Part shown: piece by piece, positions 1 through 9,204 of the stretch
Numbering within the stretch: position 1 is the stretch's first letter
Layout of the letters: every line of letters begins with the position of its first letter
Origin: F1-60-MAGs104 sp964355975
GTDB lineage: Bacteria; Planctomycetota; Phycisphaerae; Phycisphaerales; SM1A02
Length of the DNA stretch: 64,000 bases
Assembly: GCA_964355975.1 (NCBI GenBank)
Contig: CAYHFW010000003.1
Location: 62,001-126,000 of the forward strand
Direction: 5' to 3'
Translations under genes and position numbers: made by a program
The notes under the pieces: model-generated
Databases searched by the model: none
The model's input: only the letters and a program-made list of their open reading frames with translations
What the model was told of the DNA's origin: nothing

Positions 1-1
1 C

Positions 2-1945
2 AAGGGAGTTGGGCGTGTCGAGAAACTCGCGGTCGATCTCGCACCCGCGCCGTTGGCAGAGTCGAAGGTGCATCCCAAGCGGCAGGCGGTGCTCGACCGA
101 CTTGCGCAGTGGCCCGCGCAAGAGCGTCCTGTTGATGTTGATGCGCTGCGCGATGCGTGTGCGCTCGCGACGCGCGCGCCGATCATGGCGCTCATCGAGA
201 GCGGACACCTCGTCGCGCATGCGCGCACATCGGTGCAGGCGAAGTGGCGTGCGACCGCGCAGGCGTCGGGGATTGCTCCAGTGCTGACCGCGCAACAGCG
301 CACCGTTGTTGGGGCGATCGAAAAGACTATAAATCAAGGCTTTTCACAGCATTTGCTGCTCGGCGTCACGGGGTCGGGAAAGACCGAGGTCTATCTGCAG
401 CTTGCGCAACAAGTGCTCGATGCCGGTCGATCGGTGCTCTACCTCGTTCCTGAAATTTCGTTGACTCCACAGACTGGTGGACGCATTGCCGCGCGACTGC
501 CAACGCATCGCATGGCGATCCTGCACTCGGGTCTCACCGCGGCGCAACGGCATGAACAATGGATTGTTGCTGCGCAGCCCGGCGCCAAGATTGTCATCGG
601 CGCGCGCAGTGCAGTCTTCGCACCAATCGCCGATGGTGAACTCGGGCTCATCATCGTCGATGAAGAGCACGATCAGTCATACAAGCAAGACCAAGCTCCG
701 CGTTACAACGGACGCGACGTCGCGATTCGCCGTGCGCAACTTGCGAACTGTCCCATCGTGATGGGCAGTGCGACGCCGAGTATGGAGAGTTGGTTCAACG
801 CCACCAAGCGCGGCATCTCGGTGTTGCACCAGTTGCCAGAGCGCGCGCCAGGATTGCGCACTCCACGCGTTGAAATTGTCGATTTTCGCAAGGAGACAAC
901 CCTGCATAAGGATCGCCGCGTGCATCTGATCGGACCCACGCTCGAGCATGCGCTGCGGCAATGTTTCGACCGCGGCGGGCAGGCCATCGTGCTGTTGAAT
1001 CGGCGCGGATATGCGAATTGGATCGCGTGCCCAGATCAGGCGTGCGGGTGGACGATGCAGTGCGATCACTGCGAGGCTGGAATGGTTGTGCATCACCTCT
1101 CGACAGATGCAAAGTTGACGAAGTTCACGCGCTGCCATCACTGCCAGACTGAGCAACGCGTTCCTGTGCGCTGTCCGCGGTGTGCAAAGAATGTTGTGAT
1201 CTTCGGATTGGGCACGCAACGCGTCGAAGAAGAACTCGACCGGCTCTTTCCTGAATTCGCTGAACACAAGAGGATCGCGCGCGTTGATAGTGACTCGATG
1301 AGCCAAGCGAGTGACTTTCATGAGACGCTCGAGCGATTCGCGCGCGGCGAGATTCGCCTGCTGCTCGGGACCCAAATGATCGCAAAAGGGCTTGATTTTC
1401 CGAACGTTCAGGTGGTTGGCGTCATCAGCGCTGACACGGCGCTCAACCTTCCAGACTTTCGCGCGAGCGAGCGCACCTTTCAGTTGGTCGCGCAAGTTTC
1501 AGGAAGGTGCGGGCGCGGCGACCACGCGGGACGGGCGATCATTCAGACCTTTCAGCCCGATGCCGAACCGATTCTCGCAGCCGCGAGACAAGACTTTGTT
1601 GGATTCGCACGCGGAGAGATCGAGATGCGCGAACGCTACGGATTGCCGCCATCCCATCGGCTCGCTCGCATCATTGTTCGTCACGAAGTTCAACGCGAAG
1701 CACAGCAGATCGCCGATCGCTTGCGCGGCGCACTCGCAACTCTTGACGCGGCGCGCGGCGTGACGATTCGTGATGCTGCCCCGTGCGCGATCGCGCGCAT
1801 TGCTGACCGGTGGCGTGTGCACATCGAGATCCTTGCACCGACACCTGCGCACATTCAGAAACTGCTTGCGACGGCCAGAAGCCGCGGCATCCTTGTGCCA
1901 GGCGAGTGTGTCGCGGTCGATGTCGATCCTGTGGCGTTGCTCTAA
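2..1945 (+). CDS. priA: Primosomal protein N' (replication restart helicase PriA), 5'-truncated
   Basis: PriA is a superfamily 2 DNA helicase that reloads the replisome at stalled forks. The reading frame is open to the window edge, so the true start and roughly the first 100 residues (the 3'-end-binding domain) lie outside; an internal TTG at 53 is not needed as a start. Visible features are the Walker A motif GVTGSGKTEVY, a DEEH Walker B box followed by DQSYKQ, and a zinc-binding insert with eight cysteines between about 1030 and 1187 (CPDQACG, CDHC, CHHC, CPRC), followed by the second RecA-like domain (GTQMIAKGLDFPNV) and a motif VI-like QVSGRCGRGDHAGRAIIQT. This cysteine insert is diagnostic for PriA over other SF2 helicases. 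The gene stands alone ahead of sucA, separated by 133 bp with no clear promoter or terminator. Confidence 0.96.
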   Translation, partial: KGVGRVEKLAVDLAPAPLAESKVHPKRQAVLDRLAQWPAQERPVDVDALRDACALATRAPIMALIESGHLVAHARTSVQAKWRATAQASGIAPVLTAQQRTVVGAIEKTINQGFSQHLLLGVTGSGKTEVYLQLAQQVLDAGRSVLYLVPEISLTPQTGGRIAARLPTHRMAILHSGLTAAQRHEQWIVAAQPGAKIVIGARSAVFAPIADGELGLIIVDEEHDQSYKQDQAPRYNGRDVAIRRAQLANCPIVMGSATPSMESWFNATKRGISVLHQLPERAPGLRTPRVEIVDFRKETTLHKDRRVHLIGPTLEHALRQCFDRGGQAIVLLNRRGYANWIACPDQACGWTMQCDHCEAGMVVHHLSTDAKLTKFTRCHHCQTEQRVPVRCPRCAKNVVIFGLGTQRVEEELDRLFPEFAEHKRIARVDSDSMSQASDFHETLERFARGEIRLLLGTQMIAKGLDFPNVQVVGVISADTALNLPDFRASERTFQLVAQVSGRCGRGDHAGRAIIQTFQPDAEPILAAARQDFVGFARGEIEMRERYGLPPSHRLARIIVRHEVQREAQQIADRLRGALATLDAARGVTIRDAAPCAIARIADRWRVHIEILAPTPAHIQKLLATARSRGILVPGECVAVDVDPVALL

Positions 1946-2078
1946 GCGACGGCGGCGCGACGATCACCCCAAAGTGCGCAGCGTTTGGGCGCCGTTTTCT
2001 GCCTCGCTTGCTACACTCGCCCTTCGGTGTTGAGATGCCTCTTCACCCTTCATTTCAGCCCTCATTTGGAGCAAGTTC

Positions 2079-5012
2079 GTGACCCAAAACGGCCACGCCA
2101 ATTCAGATTCAGCGCCTCCCGCACGCCAGTCGATCAATGGCTGGGATGCGGACTTCTTGGATGGGCTCTTCGCGCAGTGGAGCCGCGATCCAAACTCTGT
2201 CGACGCGACGTGGCAGCAGTTTTTTGCGGGATTCGAACTCGGGCTCGCCCGCCCAGCGCCAGCGACTGCAGCCGAAGCCGCGGCCCCCACCGGCGCACCC
2301 ACAACAGGCGCGCTTTCGCAAGCACAGCGCAGTGTCGATCAACTCATCGCGCGCTACCGCGAGTTTGGGCACCTCGCGGCGCAACTCGATCCGCTTGCTG
2401 CGCCTCGGCCATTTCCCGACGCACTCACTCTCGAGAGTGTTGAGTTGGGTGACGCCCACCTTGGGCTGCCCTTCGATGCGGGCTCGCTGCCAATCGCCTC
2501 GCCATCGACGCTCGCGGAGATTGTCAGCCAACTCGAACAGACATACTGCGGATCGACTGGCGTCGAATTCGTACACATCACAACTCTTGAACAGCGCGCG
2601 TGGATTCAACAGCGCGTTGAACAAGCGCGTGGCAAGCCAAACTTCTCTGCGCAACAACAACGCCACATCTTGAGCCGCCTCGTTGACTCGGATGCTTTTG
2701 AAGGTTTCTTGGCGATGCGTTACGTCGGCAAGAAACGGTTTGGTCTCGAGGGGGCAGACACAATCATTCCGATGCTCGACAGCGCAATCGAAACGGGCGC
2801 AGCGCTCGGAGCGCGCGAGTTTTGCTTTGCGTTCGCGCACCGCGGCCGAGTGAACTTGCTCACCAACATCGTGGGCAAGAAGTACGAACAGGTTCTCACT
2901 GAGTTCGAAGAGAATTGGACCGCTGCGTTCGCAGAGGGTGGCGGCGACGTGAAGTATCACCAGGGCTACAGCTCTGATCGCACGACGAGTTCGGGAGTGG
3001 TGCATCTCACTGCCTCGGCCAACGCATCCCATCTCGAATACATCAACGGCATCGCGCTCGGGCGCACCCGTGCGAAGCAAGATCTTCGCGGCGACAGCGA
3101 ACGACGTGAAGTGATTCCGATTCTTGTGCACGGCGACTCGTCGTTCCCTGGACAAGGTTCGGTTTCAGAATGCTTCAATTTCATGAAGCTCGCTGGATAT
3201 GACGTTGGTGGCACGCTGCATGTGATCATCAACAATCAAGTTGGATTCACAACGAACCCTGAAGATGTCTGGGGGGGGCAGTATTGCTCTGACTTGGCCA
3301 AGGCATACGACGTACCGATCTTTCATGTGAACAGCGATGATCCAGATGCGTGCGTTTGGGCGATGCAGACTGCGATCGAGTTTCGCCAAGCATTCGGACG
3401 GGATGCGCTTGTCGAACTCTGGTGCTACCGCAAGAACGGTCACAACGAGACAGACGAACCATCGTTCACACAGCCGATCCTCTATCGCCGCGTGCGCGAC
3501 CATCAACCCATCGCCGCTGTCTATCGCGACCGGCTCGTTGCGCGTGAGGTGATTTCACGCGCCGATGCCGACGCGCTTGTTCAGAGCGTGCATGATCGAA
3601 TGGACCGCGCTCAGAGTGCAGCGAAGGCGAAGGCTGTTTTTCCAGCGGTCGCTGCATTTGAAGGGCGATGGAAGGGGCTCGACAATCCCTACCACGCGCA
3701 AAGTGAAGACACGGGCGTCGCGCTCTCGACAATCGCGAAACTTGCGTCGGTGATCTCGACGATTCCTGATCACATCACTCCGCACCGAACAATCGCTCGA
3801 ACGGTCACGGCGCGTGGCGCGATTGATGCTGACTCAAAGGTCGATTGGGCGACTGCTGAGTTGCTCGCGTACGGATCGCTGCTCTTGGATGGATGCCGCG
3901 TACGAATCAGTGGGCAAGATGTCGAGCGCGGAACATTTAGCCATCGACACGCTGTGGTGACCTGCCAAGACACAGGCGGCAAGTACAACGCGCTTGCGTC
4001 GATTGCGAAAAGCCCCGGAGACCTCGGCGTCTGGAACAGCCCACTCACCGAGAACTCAATCGTCGCATTCGAATTGGGCTATTCGCAGACCGATCCCAAT
4101 GCGCTCGTCATTTGGGAGGGACAGTTCGGCGACTTCGCCAACGGCGCACAAGTGATCTTCGATCAGTTCCTCACGAGCGGCGAAGTGAAGTGGCACCGCG
4201 CCGCGGCACTCGTCTTGCTCTTGCCTCACGGATATGAGGGACAGGGTCCTGAGCATTCGTCTGCGCGCATCGAGCGTTTCTTGCAGCTCTATGCCAACAA
4301 CAGTTTCGAGGCGGTCTATCCATCGACGACTGCGCAGATGTTTCATGTTCTGCGTCGACAGCTCAAGCGTGATTTCAGAAAGCCGCTGGTGGTCTTTACC
4401 CCCAAGAGCATGCTGCGACTTCCTGCCGCGCAGAGTTGTGGATCGGAGTTCGTTCAGGGAGAGTTCGCGCGCGTTATTGATGATGCGAGCGTGAAGAACG
4501 CGAACGACATCACGCGCCTCTATTTGTGCAGCGGAAAGTATTTTCATGAATTGAACGCGCAGCGCGAGACGCTCGCTGACACAACCTGCGCGTTCGTGCG
4601 CATCGAACAACTCGCGCCATTTCCAGCCGAAGAGGTTGAGGCGATCGTGCGGCGCTATCCGCAGGCGCAGTTGCACTGGGTGCAAGAAGAACCGCGCAAC
4701 ATGGGTGCCTATCGATTTGTGCAGGCGAACATGCTCGATCGATTTAATCTGAATCCCAAGTATGTCGGACGCCCCGACTCAGCGACCCCTGCAGTTGGCT
4801 CGACCAAGGCTCATGAGAAGCAAGCGCACGCGCTGCTCGCTGAAGTCTTCGCGACGCTCGACGCTGTGTCGACTGGCGTCTCGAGTGGCGTCTCGACTGC
4901 GGTCAAGGCAAATGCGACTCATGGCGGTGCAGCCGCGAGTGAGTCAGATGGTGAGTCGGTCAAGAGCGAGAAGAAAACGAGCAGCCGAAAGCCGGCCGCG
5001 AACAAACGCTAA
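2079..5012 (+). CDS. sucA: 2-oxoglutarate dehydrogenase E1 component
   Basis: Thiamine-diphosphate enzyme of the citric acid cycle that decarboxylates 2-oxoglutarate and passes succinyl to the E2 lipoyl arm. GTG start at 2079 with GGAG seven bases upstream. The N-terminal segment WDADFLDGLFAQWSRDP matches the E1 region that binds E2; then come HRGRVNLL, GDVKYHQGY, HGDSSFPGQG, INNQVGFTTNP (ThDP/Mg region), AKAYDVPIFHVNSDDP and CYRKNGHNETDEP, and the transketolase C-terminal half with EGQFGDFANGAQV. At 977 residues it is slightly longer than the usual 930-940; the excess is a Ser/Lys/Arg-rich tail after about residue 925 that is not part of the catalytic fold. It is followed after 15 bp by sucB, so the two are surely co-transcribed. 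No E3 (lpd) gene is in the window. Confidence 0.97.
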   Translation: MTQNGHANSDSAPPARQSINGWDADFLDGLFAQWSRDPNSVDATWQQFFAGFELGLARPAPATAAEAAAPTGAPTTGALSQAQRSVDQLIARYREFGHLAAQLDPLAAPRPFPDALTLESVELGDAHLGLPFDAGSLPIASPSTLAEIVSQLEQTYCGSTGVEFVHITTLEQRAWIQQRVEQARGKPNFSAQQQRHILSRLVDSDAFEGFLAMRYVGKKRFGLEGADTIIPMLDSAIETGAALGAREFCFAFAHRGRVNLLTNIVGKKYEQVLTEFEENWTAAFAEGGGDVKYHQGYSSDRTTSSGVVHLTASANASHLEYINGIALGRTRAKQDLRGDSERREVIPILVHGDSSFPGQGSVSECFNFMKLAGYDVGGTLHVIINNQVGFTTNPEDVWGGQYCSDLAKAYDVPIFHVNSDDPDACVWAMQTAIEFRQAFGRDALVELWCYRKNGHNETDEPSFTQPILYRRVRDHQPIAAVYRDRLVAREVISRADADALVQSVHDRMDRAQSAAKAKAVFPAVAAFEGRWKGLDNPYHAQSEDTGVALSTIAKLASVISTIPDHITPHRTIARTVTARGAIDADSKVDWATAELLAYGSLLLDGCRVRISGQDVERGTFSHRHAVVTCQDTGGKYNALASIAKSPGDLGVWNSPLTENSIVAFELGYSQTDPNALVIWEGQFGDFANGAQVIFDQFLTSGEVKWHRAAALVLLLPHGYEGQGPEHSSARIERFLQLYANNSFEAVYPSTTAQMFHVLRRQLKRDFRKPLVVFTPKSMLRLPAAQSCGSEFVQGEFARVIDDASVKNANDITRLYLCSGKYFHELNAQRETLADTTCAFVRIEQLAPFPAEEVEAIVRRYPQAQLHWVQEEPRNMGAYRFVQANMLDRFNLNPKYVGRPDSATPAVGSTKAHEKQAHALLAEVFATLDAVSTGVSSGVSTAVKANATHGGAAASESDGESVKSEKKTSSRKPAANKR

Positions 5013-5027
5013 TGCGAGGATGCAATC

Positions 5028-6245
5028 ATGGTTGAAATCGTTGTCCCAAGTCCAGGCGAGTCGATCACTGAGGTCACACTTGGCACATGGCGCAAGAATG
5101 ACGGCGATTGGGTTGAGAAGGATGAACTGCTCAACGAGATTGATTCTGATAAGGCGACTCTTGAGTTGCTCGCTCCAGCATCTGGCGCTCTGCGACTCGC
5201 CGTGAAGTCCGGAACCGAACAGAAAGTCGGGACGCTCGTTGCGAAGATCGATGAGAGCGCGACCCGCCCAGCGAACAGTGCGCCTGCGCCAAAGCAGCCC
5301 GCCGCAGAGTCAAAAGCCCCCGCGCAAGCAAAGGCTGCCCCCGCTGCAGCCAAGCCGAGCAATGAGAGTCCAACACGCGTTTCTGGCGTCGCGAAGAAAG
5401 TTGCCGCCGAGCGTGGCATTGATACGGGCGCGCTTGCAGGAAGCGGTCCATCAGGTCGCGTGATGAAGATCGATGTTGAAGGCGCCGCCAAGGCGAGTGG
5501 GCCAGCGGCAAGCGCGGCTCCGGTAGCCACTGGCACACGCACCGTGCGCCGTGAAAAGATGACGCGCTTGCGACAGCGCATCGCCGAACGCCTCGTGAGT
5601 GCGCAACACAACGCCGCAATGCTCACGACCTTCAACGAGGTCGACATGAGCGAGGTGATTCGCCTGCGCACTGAGCACAAGGCCGACTTCGAGAAGCAAC
5701 ATGGAGTCTCGCTCGGCTTCATGGGATTCTTCATTCGTTCATGCGTCTCTGCACTGCAGCACTATCCGCGCGCGAATGCCTACCTCGCAGGTGATGAGAT
5801 TGAGTTTCACGACTACGTCGACATCGGCGTCGCCGTCGGAACAGACCGTGGGCTCGTCGTGCCAGTGCTTCGCAACACAGAGGCGCTCGCGCTGCCTGCG
5901 ATTGAAAAGACTCTCCGCGCGTGCGCTGTGCGTGCACGCGACGGAAAACTCACCGTCGACGAGATGACTGGTGGCACATTCACGATTTCGAACGGCGGGG
6001 TCTATGGATCGCTGATGTCGACTCCGATCTTGAATCCACCGCAGTCGGCGATTCTTGGAATGCATGCGATCAAGAAGCGTGCTGTTGAGGATCCTCACAA
6101 CCCAGGACAGATTGCCCTGCGCCCGATGATGTACCTCGCGCTTTCGTATGACCACCGCATCATCGACGGTGCCGAAGCCGTCGGATTTCTTGTGCACGTG
6201 AAAGATTGCATCGAAAACCCCGGACGCCTGCTGCTCGGCGTCTAA
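5028..6245 (+). CDS. sucB: Dihydrolipoyllysine-residue succinyltransferase (2-oxoglutarate dehydrogenase E2)
   Basis: E2 core of the 2-oxoglutarate dehydrogenase complex, transferring succinyl from lipoamide to CoA. ATG at 5028 with GAGGA seven bases upstream. Domains in order: an N-terminal lipoyl domain with the lipoylated lysine in DSDKATLEL (about residue 43); an Ala/Pro-rich linker (about 80-115); a peripheral E1/E3-binding domain (RVSGVAKKVAAERGID, GPSGRVMK); and the catalytic acyltransferase domain starting near RRREKMTRLRQRIAERL and ending with the active-site LSYDHRIIDGAEAVGFL. At 405 residues it has the normal family length. One lipoyl domain plus pairing with sucA argues for the succinyl rather than acetyl enzyme. 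Confidence 0.97.
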   Translation: MVEIVVPSPGESITEVTLGTWRKNDGDWVEKDELLNEIDSDKATLELLAPASGALRLAVKSGTEQKVGTLVAKIDESATRPANSAPAPKQPAAESKAPAQAKAAPAAAKPSNESPTRVSGVAKKVAAERGIDTGALAGSGPSGRVMKIDVEGAAKASGPAASAAPVATGTRTVRREKMTRLRQRIAERLVSAQHNAAMLTTFNEVDMSEVIRLRTEHKADFEKQHGVSLGFMGFFIRSCVSALQHYPRANAYLAGDEIEFHDYVDIGVAVGTDRGLVVPVLRNTEALALPAIEKTLRACAVRARDGKLTVDEMTGGTFTISNGGVYGSLMSTPILNPPQSAILGMHAIKKRAVEDPHNPGQIALRPMMYLALSYDHRIIDGAEAVGFLVHVKDCIENPGRLLLGV

Positions 6246-6257
6246 GAGAGGATCGCT

Positions 6258-6821
6258 ATGAAAACATCTGCGCTTTGGATTGCCCTGTCGCTCACGCTCA
6301 CGGGTTGTGGCGGAGGCGATGACGCATCGTCATCGTCGGATTCATCGACGCCTGCCCCAAAGGCGACGAGCCAGAAACCTGCAGGCGCGGTTGCAACTCC
6401 TGCTCCGCCGATCACCGTTGACATCAACAAGATCGCGAGCAATTTGGGAGCGGCCTACAAGACGCGCGCCACGTGCTACGCGCAGATGACGAAGGGACAG
6501 AGCCTCGACGCGGCGCAGTCCACCGAGTTTTATGTCGCGATGGAAACCTGCGCGCAGATCTCTCAGGACATCTGCGACCTCATGAAGAAGAATCCGCGCT
6601 GGCAGCGACAGATCACTGAGGCGCTCGAAAAGAACACCAAGAGTTCGATCATCGCGCTCACGAAAGCCGAAAAGGCATATTCCAAAGCGAAGTCGTCTGG
6701 AAGCGTTGGAAAAGTCGGCGCCCCCTGCCCAGCAAACATCGCGTCGACTATCGAGAAGTACTCGATGTCAGAGATGCGCGTGAAGGGTTTGATGCCTTAT
6801 ACAAAAAGCGAAATGGAGTGA
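6258..6821 (+). CDS. Predicted lipoprotein of unknown function
   Basis: Not recognised. A 187-residue protein starting with a short signal peptide and a good lipobox (LTLTGC, acylated Cys about residue 17) followed by a Gly/Asp/Ser/Pro-rich linker to about residue 52. The remaining ~135 residues are mainly helical and polar with five cysteines (TCYAQMTKGQ, METCAQISQDICDLMKK, APCPANI), which could form disulfides outside the cytoplasm. ATG at 6258 has AGAGAGGA just upstream and lies 12 bp after sucB, so it is probably the last gene of the sucAB transcript, although nothing ties it to that pathway. The next gene converges on it, 28 bp away. Confidence 0.85.
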   Translation: MKTSALWIALSLTLTGCGGGDDASSSSDSSTPAPKATSQKPAGAVATPAPPITVDINKIASNLGAAYKTRATCYAQMTKGQSLDAAQSTEFYVAMETCAQISQDICDLMKKNPRWQRQITEALEKNTKSSIIALTKAEKAYSKAKSSGSVGKVGAPCPANIASTIEKYSMSEMRVKGLMPYTKSEME

Positions 6822-6849
6822 TGTGGGAAGTCGGACCGCGCCATGCTTC

Positions 6850-8877
6850 TCAGCGCGCGGGCTTCGTCTGACTCACGCGTCGACTCGCGCCGCCGGTTTG
6901 CACTGCGGGCGCGCTCGCAGCAACACGGTTCTTTGCCCGCACTGGCAGTGACTCAGGGGCGTCAGGACTTGATTCGGCGGCGAGATCTTCATCCCCTGCC
7001 AATCCAGTAAAGATCAGCGCTGCAGAGACGCGCTCACTTGCATCTGCGGGCAGGTCTTGCCCTGTCGCGAGAATTGCCTTGCGCCGTTCAGGAAGTTGAT
7101 CGGGCTTGACTCCTAGATACTGCAGCGACTCGTCGATGACATCGCGCACGACGGGTCCGGCGATCGATCCGCCGAAGTGACCCTTCTTCTTGTCTGGATC
7201 ATCAATCACGCAGAGAACAACGACGCGCGGCTGATCGAATGGCGCTCCTGCGATGAAATTGGCAACGTAGCGATCTTCGAAGTATCCCTTGCCTTGTCCG
7301 GCGGGCTTTGGAAGTTGCGCCGTGCCAGACTTGCCGAACATTCGGTAGACAGCGCTCTGTGCGCGGCGACCAGTTCCTTCGGTGAGCACGCCCTCCATCG
7401 CTGCGCGCGTCTCGTGGGCGATCGATGATGGAATGACATTTGTGTGGGGCGATGCGAGCACGCGTCCATCACTGCCGACAGGAAGTTCGATGCGAGGTTG
7501 TGGCATCCACCCATCGGTGCAGAATGCGCTGAATGCTCGCACCATCTGCACGGGTGTCACGCCGATTTCGTGGCCCATCGCGACCGATGTCTGTGTGTAC
7601 TTCGACCATGCGCTCGGCGAGGTCACGAGTCCTGCAGTCTCGCCTGGTACGCCGAGATGCGTGAGCTTTCCGAATCCAAATCGTTCAACCACTTTCTCTT
7701 GCATGTCAGCGAATGACATGCGCTCTCCAGCGATCGCCATGCCGCTGTTGAGACTCTTGACGAGCACAGTCTTCCACGTCACGGGACCGTAATACTTCAC
7801 ATCGCGAATCGCACGGCCAAACGCGGTGCGGTACGGACCATTGGTGGGGGTTGGCACGCGCGACGATGGTGTGAATATGCCAACTTCTGTCGCGGCTGCC
7901 CACACGAAAGGCTTGAAAGTTGATCCTGGTTCAAATGGATCGGTGAGGCAGCGATTGCGGCCGAGCGCAGGATCGATGCGACGGCTTGGATCATCGGTGA
8001 CTTCTTTCCATCCCGATCGCCTCTGCAAGATGTCGACCATCGCGAGCACATCGCCCGATTGTGGGTCAAACACGACGAGACGCCCACCACCCGCGTTGTA
8101 GTGGCGCACCGCTTCAGCGAGTCGTCGCTCTGCGATGTCTTGCAAGACAAGATCGATCGAGAGTCGCACATCACTGCCGTCATCTGCGGGAACATAGTTT
8201 CCGTCTTCGATGTGCAAGACATTGCGCTGCACATCGCGCAAGTAGGTGAGTTTTCCGTTCTTTGCCGAGAGTTTCTTCTCGAATGCGAGTTCAGCACCTG
8301 CGAGACCCTTGTGTTCGAATCCAACCTTGCCAACGACTGCTGCGCCGACCGTTCCCTGTGGATATTGACGAACGAGTTTGGATTCGATGCCGAGCCCCTC
8401 AATCGCGAGTGTCTTGATGCCATCGAGTTCGGACTCAGTCAGATCTGAATCGATCACGACATACCGATCGTCGGCGCGCGAGCGAAGGATGCCTTCGAGA
8501 TCTGCTTGGGGACGTCCGAGCACCGACGCGAGCATCGCCGCCACCTCTTCAAATGGATCGCTCGCCACAGATGCTTGTGGATCACTCTTGAGTCCATCGC
8601 GAATCTTGTCGTTGCCGCGCTTCCAGATTGTTGCTGGATCTGCGAAGAGTCGGTATCCGACAACGCTCGTTGCCAAGATGCGTCCGCGTCGATCGAGAAT
8701 GCGTCCGCGCGCAGCGAGTTCAGTTGATGTCGAGGTGCGCGATCCCATTGCTGGAAGCAGTTGGGATGGTGGCAGCGTCTTCAATTGCGCCACGCGAAAG
8801 AGTGTTCCACCGAGTGCCGCGATTGTGACGATCACGATGCCGCGCGACCACGAACGGATGCCTTGCATCGATCTCAT
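6850..8877 (-). CDS. ftsI: Class B penicillin-binding protein (septal transpeptidase, FtsI/PBP3-like)
   Basis: Monofunctional D,D-transpeptidase that crosslinks peptidoglycan at the septum. 675 residues: a membrane anchor at about 12-30, a PBP dimerisation domain (RGRILDRRGRILATS near 58-71), then the transpeptidase domain with all three penicillin-binding motifs: S319-T-F-K322, S375-L-N377 and K516-S-G-T519. The last ~70 residues are a low-complexity Ala/Ser/Pro/Arg tail. The start ATG overlaps the stop of the upstream ftsL-like gene (ATGA at 8877-8874), and rsmH lies two genes further up. This is the rsmH-ftsL-ftsI order of division/cell-wall clusters, which supports FtsI over other class B PBPs. 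Confidence 0.93.
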   Translation of the reverse strand: MRSMQGIRSWSRGIVIVTIAALGGTLFRVAQLKTLPPSQLLPAMGSRTSTSTELAARGRILDRRGRILATSVVGYRLFADPATIWKRGNDKIRDGLKSDPQASVASDPFEEVAAMLASVLGRPQADLEGILRSRADDRYVVIDSDLTESELDGIKTLAIEGLGIESKLVRQYPQGTVGAAVVGKVGFEHKGLAGAELAFEKKLSAKNGKLTYLRDVQRNVLHIEDGNYVPADDGSDVRLSIDLVLQDIAERRLAEAVRHYNAGGGRLVVFDPQSGDVLAMVDILQRRSGWKEVTDDPSRRIDPALGRNRCLTDPFEPGSTFKPFVWAAATEVGIFTPSSRVPTPTNGPYRTAFGRAIRDVKYYGPVTWKTVLVKSLNSGMAIAGERMSFADMQEKVVERFGFGKLTHLGVPGETAGLVTSPSAWSKYTQTSVAMGHEIGVTPVQMVRAFSAFCTDGWMPQPRIELPVGSDGRVLASPHTNVIPSSIAHETRAAMEGVLTEGTGRRAQSAVYRMFGKSGTAQLPKPAGQGKGYFEDRYVANFIAGAPFDQPRVVVLCVIDDPDKKKGHFGGSIAGPVVRDVIDESLQYLGVKPDQLPERRKAILATGQDLPADASERVSAALIFTGLAGDEDLAAESSPDAPESLPVRAKNRVAASAPAVQTGGASRRVSQTKPAR

Positions 8878-9194
8878 CCGCCGAACTCCACGCGCTCGGT
8901 GGAGTTTGCGGTGTCACCCTCGCCACCGTACGGTTGAACTGCTCCCTCTTCGATGCGGTATGGGATCGCCCGCCATCGACGGTCGAGCCGATCGACTGCA
9001 GTGCGAATCTCTTGTGGGCGCGTGCGGCGTGCGATCTCTGCGCGAAGCGACCAGAGCGTGCGTTCTTGTTCGAGCATGCGCCAGTGCGCGCGCGAGATAT
9101 CGCGTGCGAGCTCGTATCGCTGCTGTCTTTGCACGAGTACTCCGCAGGCGAGTACGCCGATTCCGATGATGATTGCTGTGACTTTCGCGAACAA
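8874..9194 (-). CDS. ftsL: FtsL-like division protein
   Basis: Short bitopic membrane protein expected to scaffold FtsI at the septum. The frame is open back to 9731, but that extension lies inside the LysM gene and is Arg/Ser-rich shadow, so I place the start at a TTG at 9194, 10 bp past the LysM stop, with AAGAG upstream. This gives 106 residues: a short cytoplasmic end, one transmembrane helix (VTAIIIGIGVLACGVLV), then a helical, coiled-coil-like segment (RYELARDISRAHWRMLEQER, LWSLRAEIARRTRPQEI) and a short tail. FtsL sequences are poorly conserved; the call rests on topology, size and position immediately before ftsI, with ATGA overlap. The start codon is uncertain. Confidence 0.7.
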   Translation of the reverse strand: MFAKVTAIIIGIGVLACGVLVQRQQRYELARDISRAHWRMLEQERTLWSLRAEIARRTRPQEIRTAVDRLDRRWRAIPYRIEEGAVQPYGGEGDTANSTERVEFGG

Positions 9195-9204
9195 CGGCGC
9201 GCTC

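Noticed and set aside
677..1495. Minus-strand frame inside priA.
   Set aside because: Lies fully inside a helicase gene with intact motifs on the other strand.
1946..2078. Promoter for sucA (TACACT at about 2012-2017).
   Set aside because: No -35 box at a proper distance; left unannotated.
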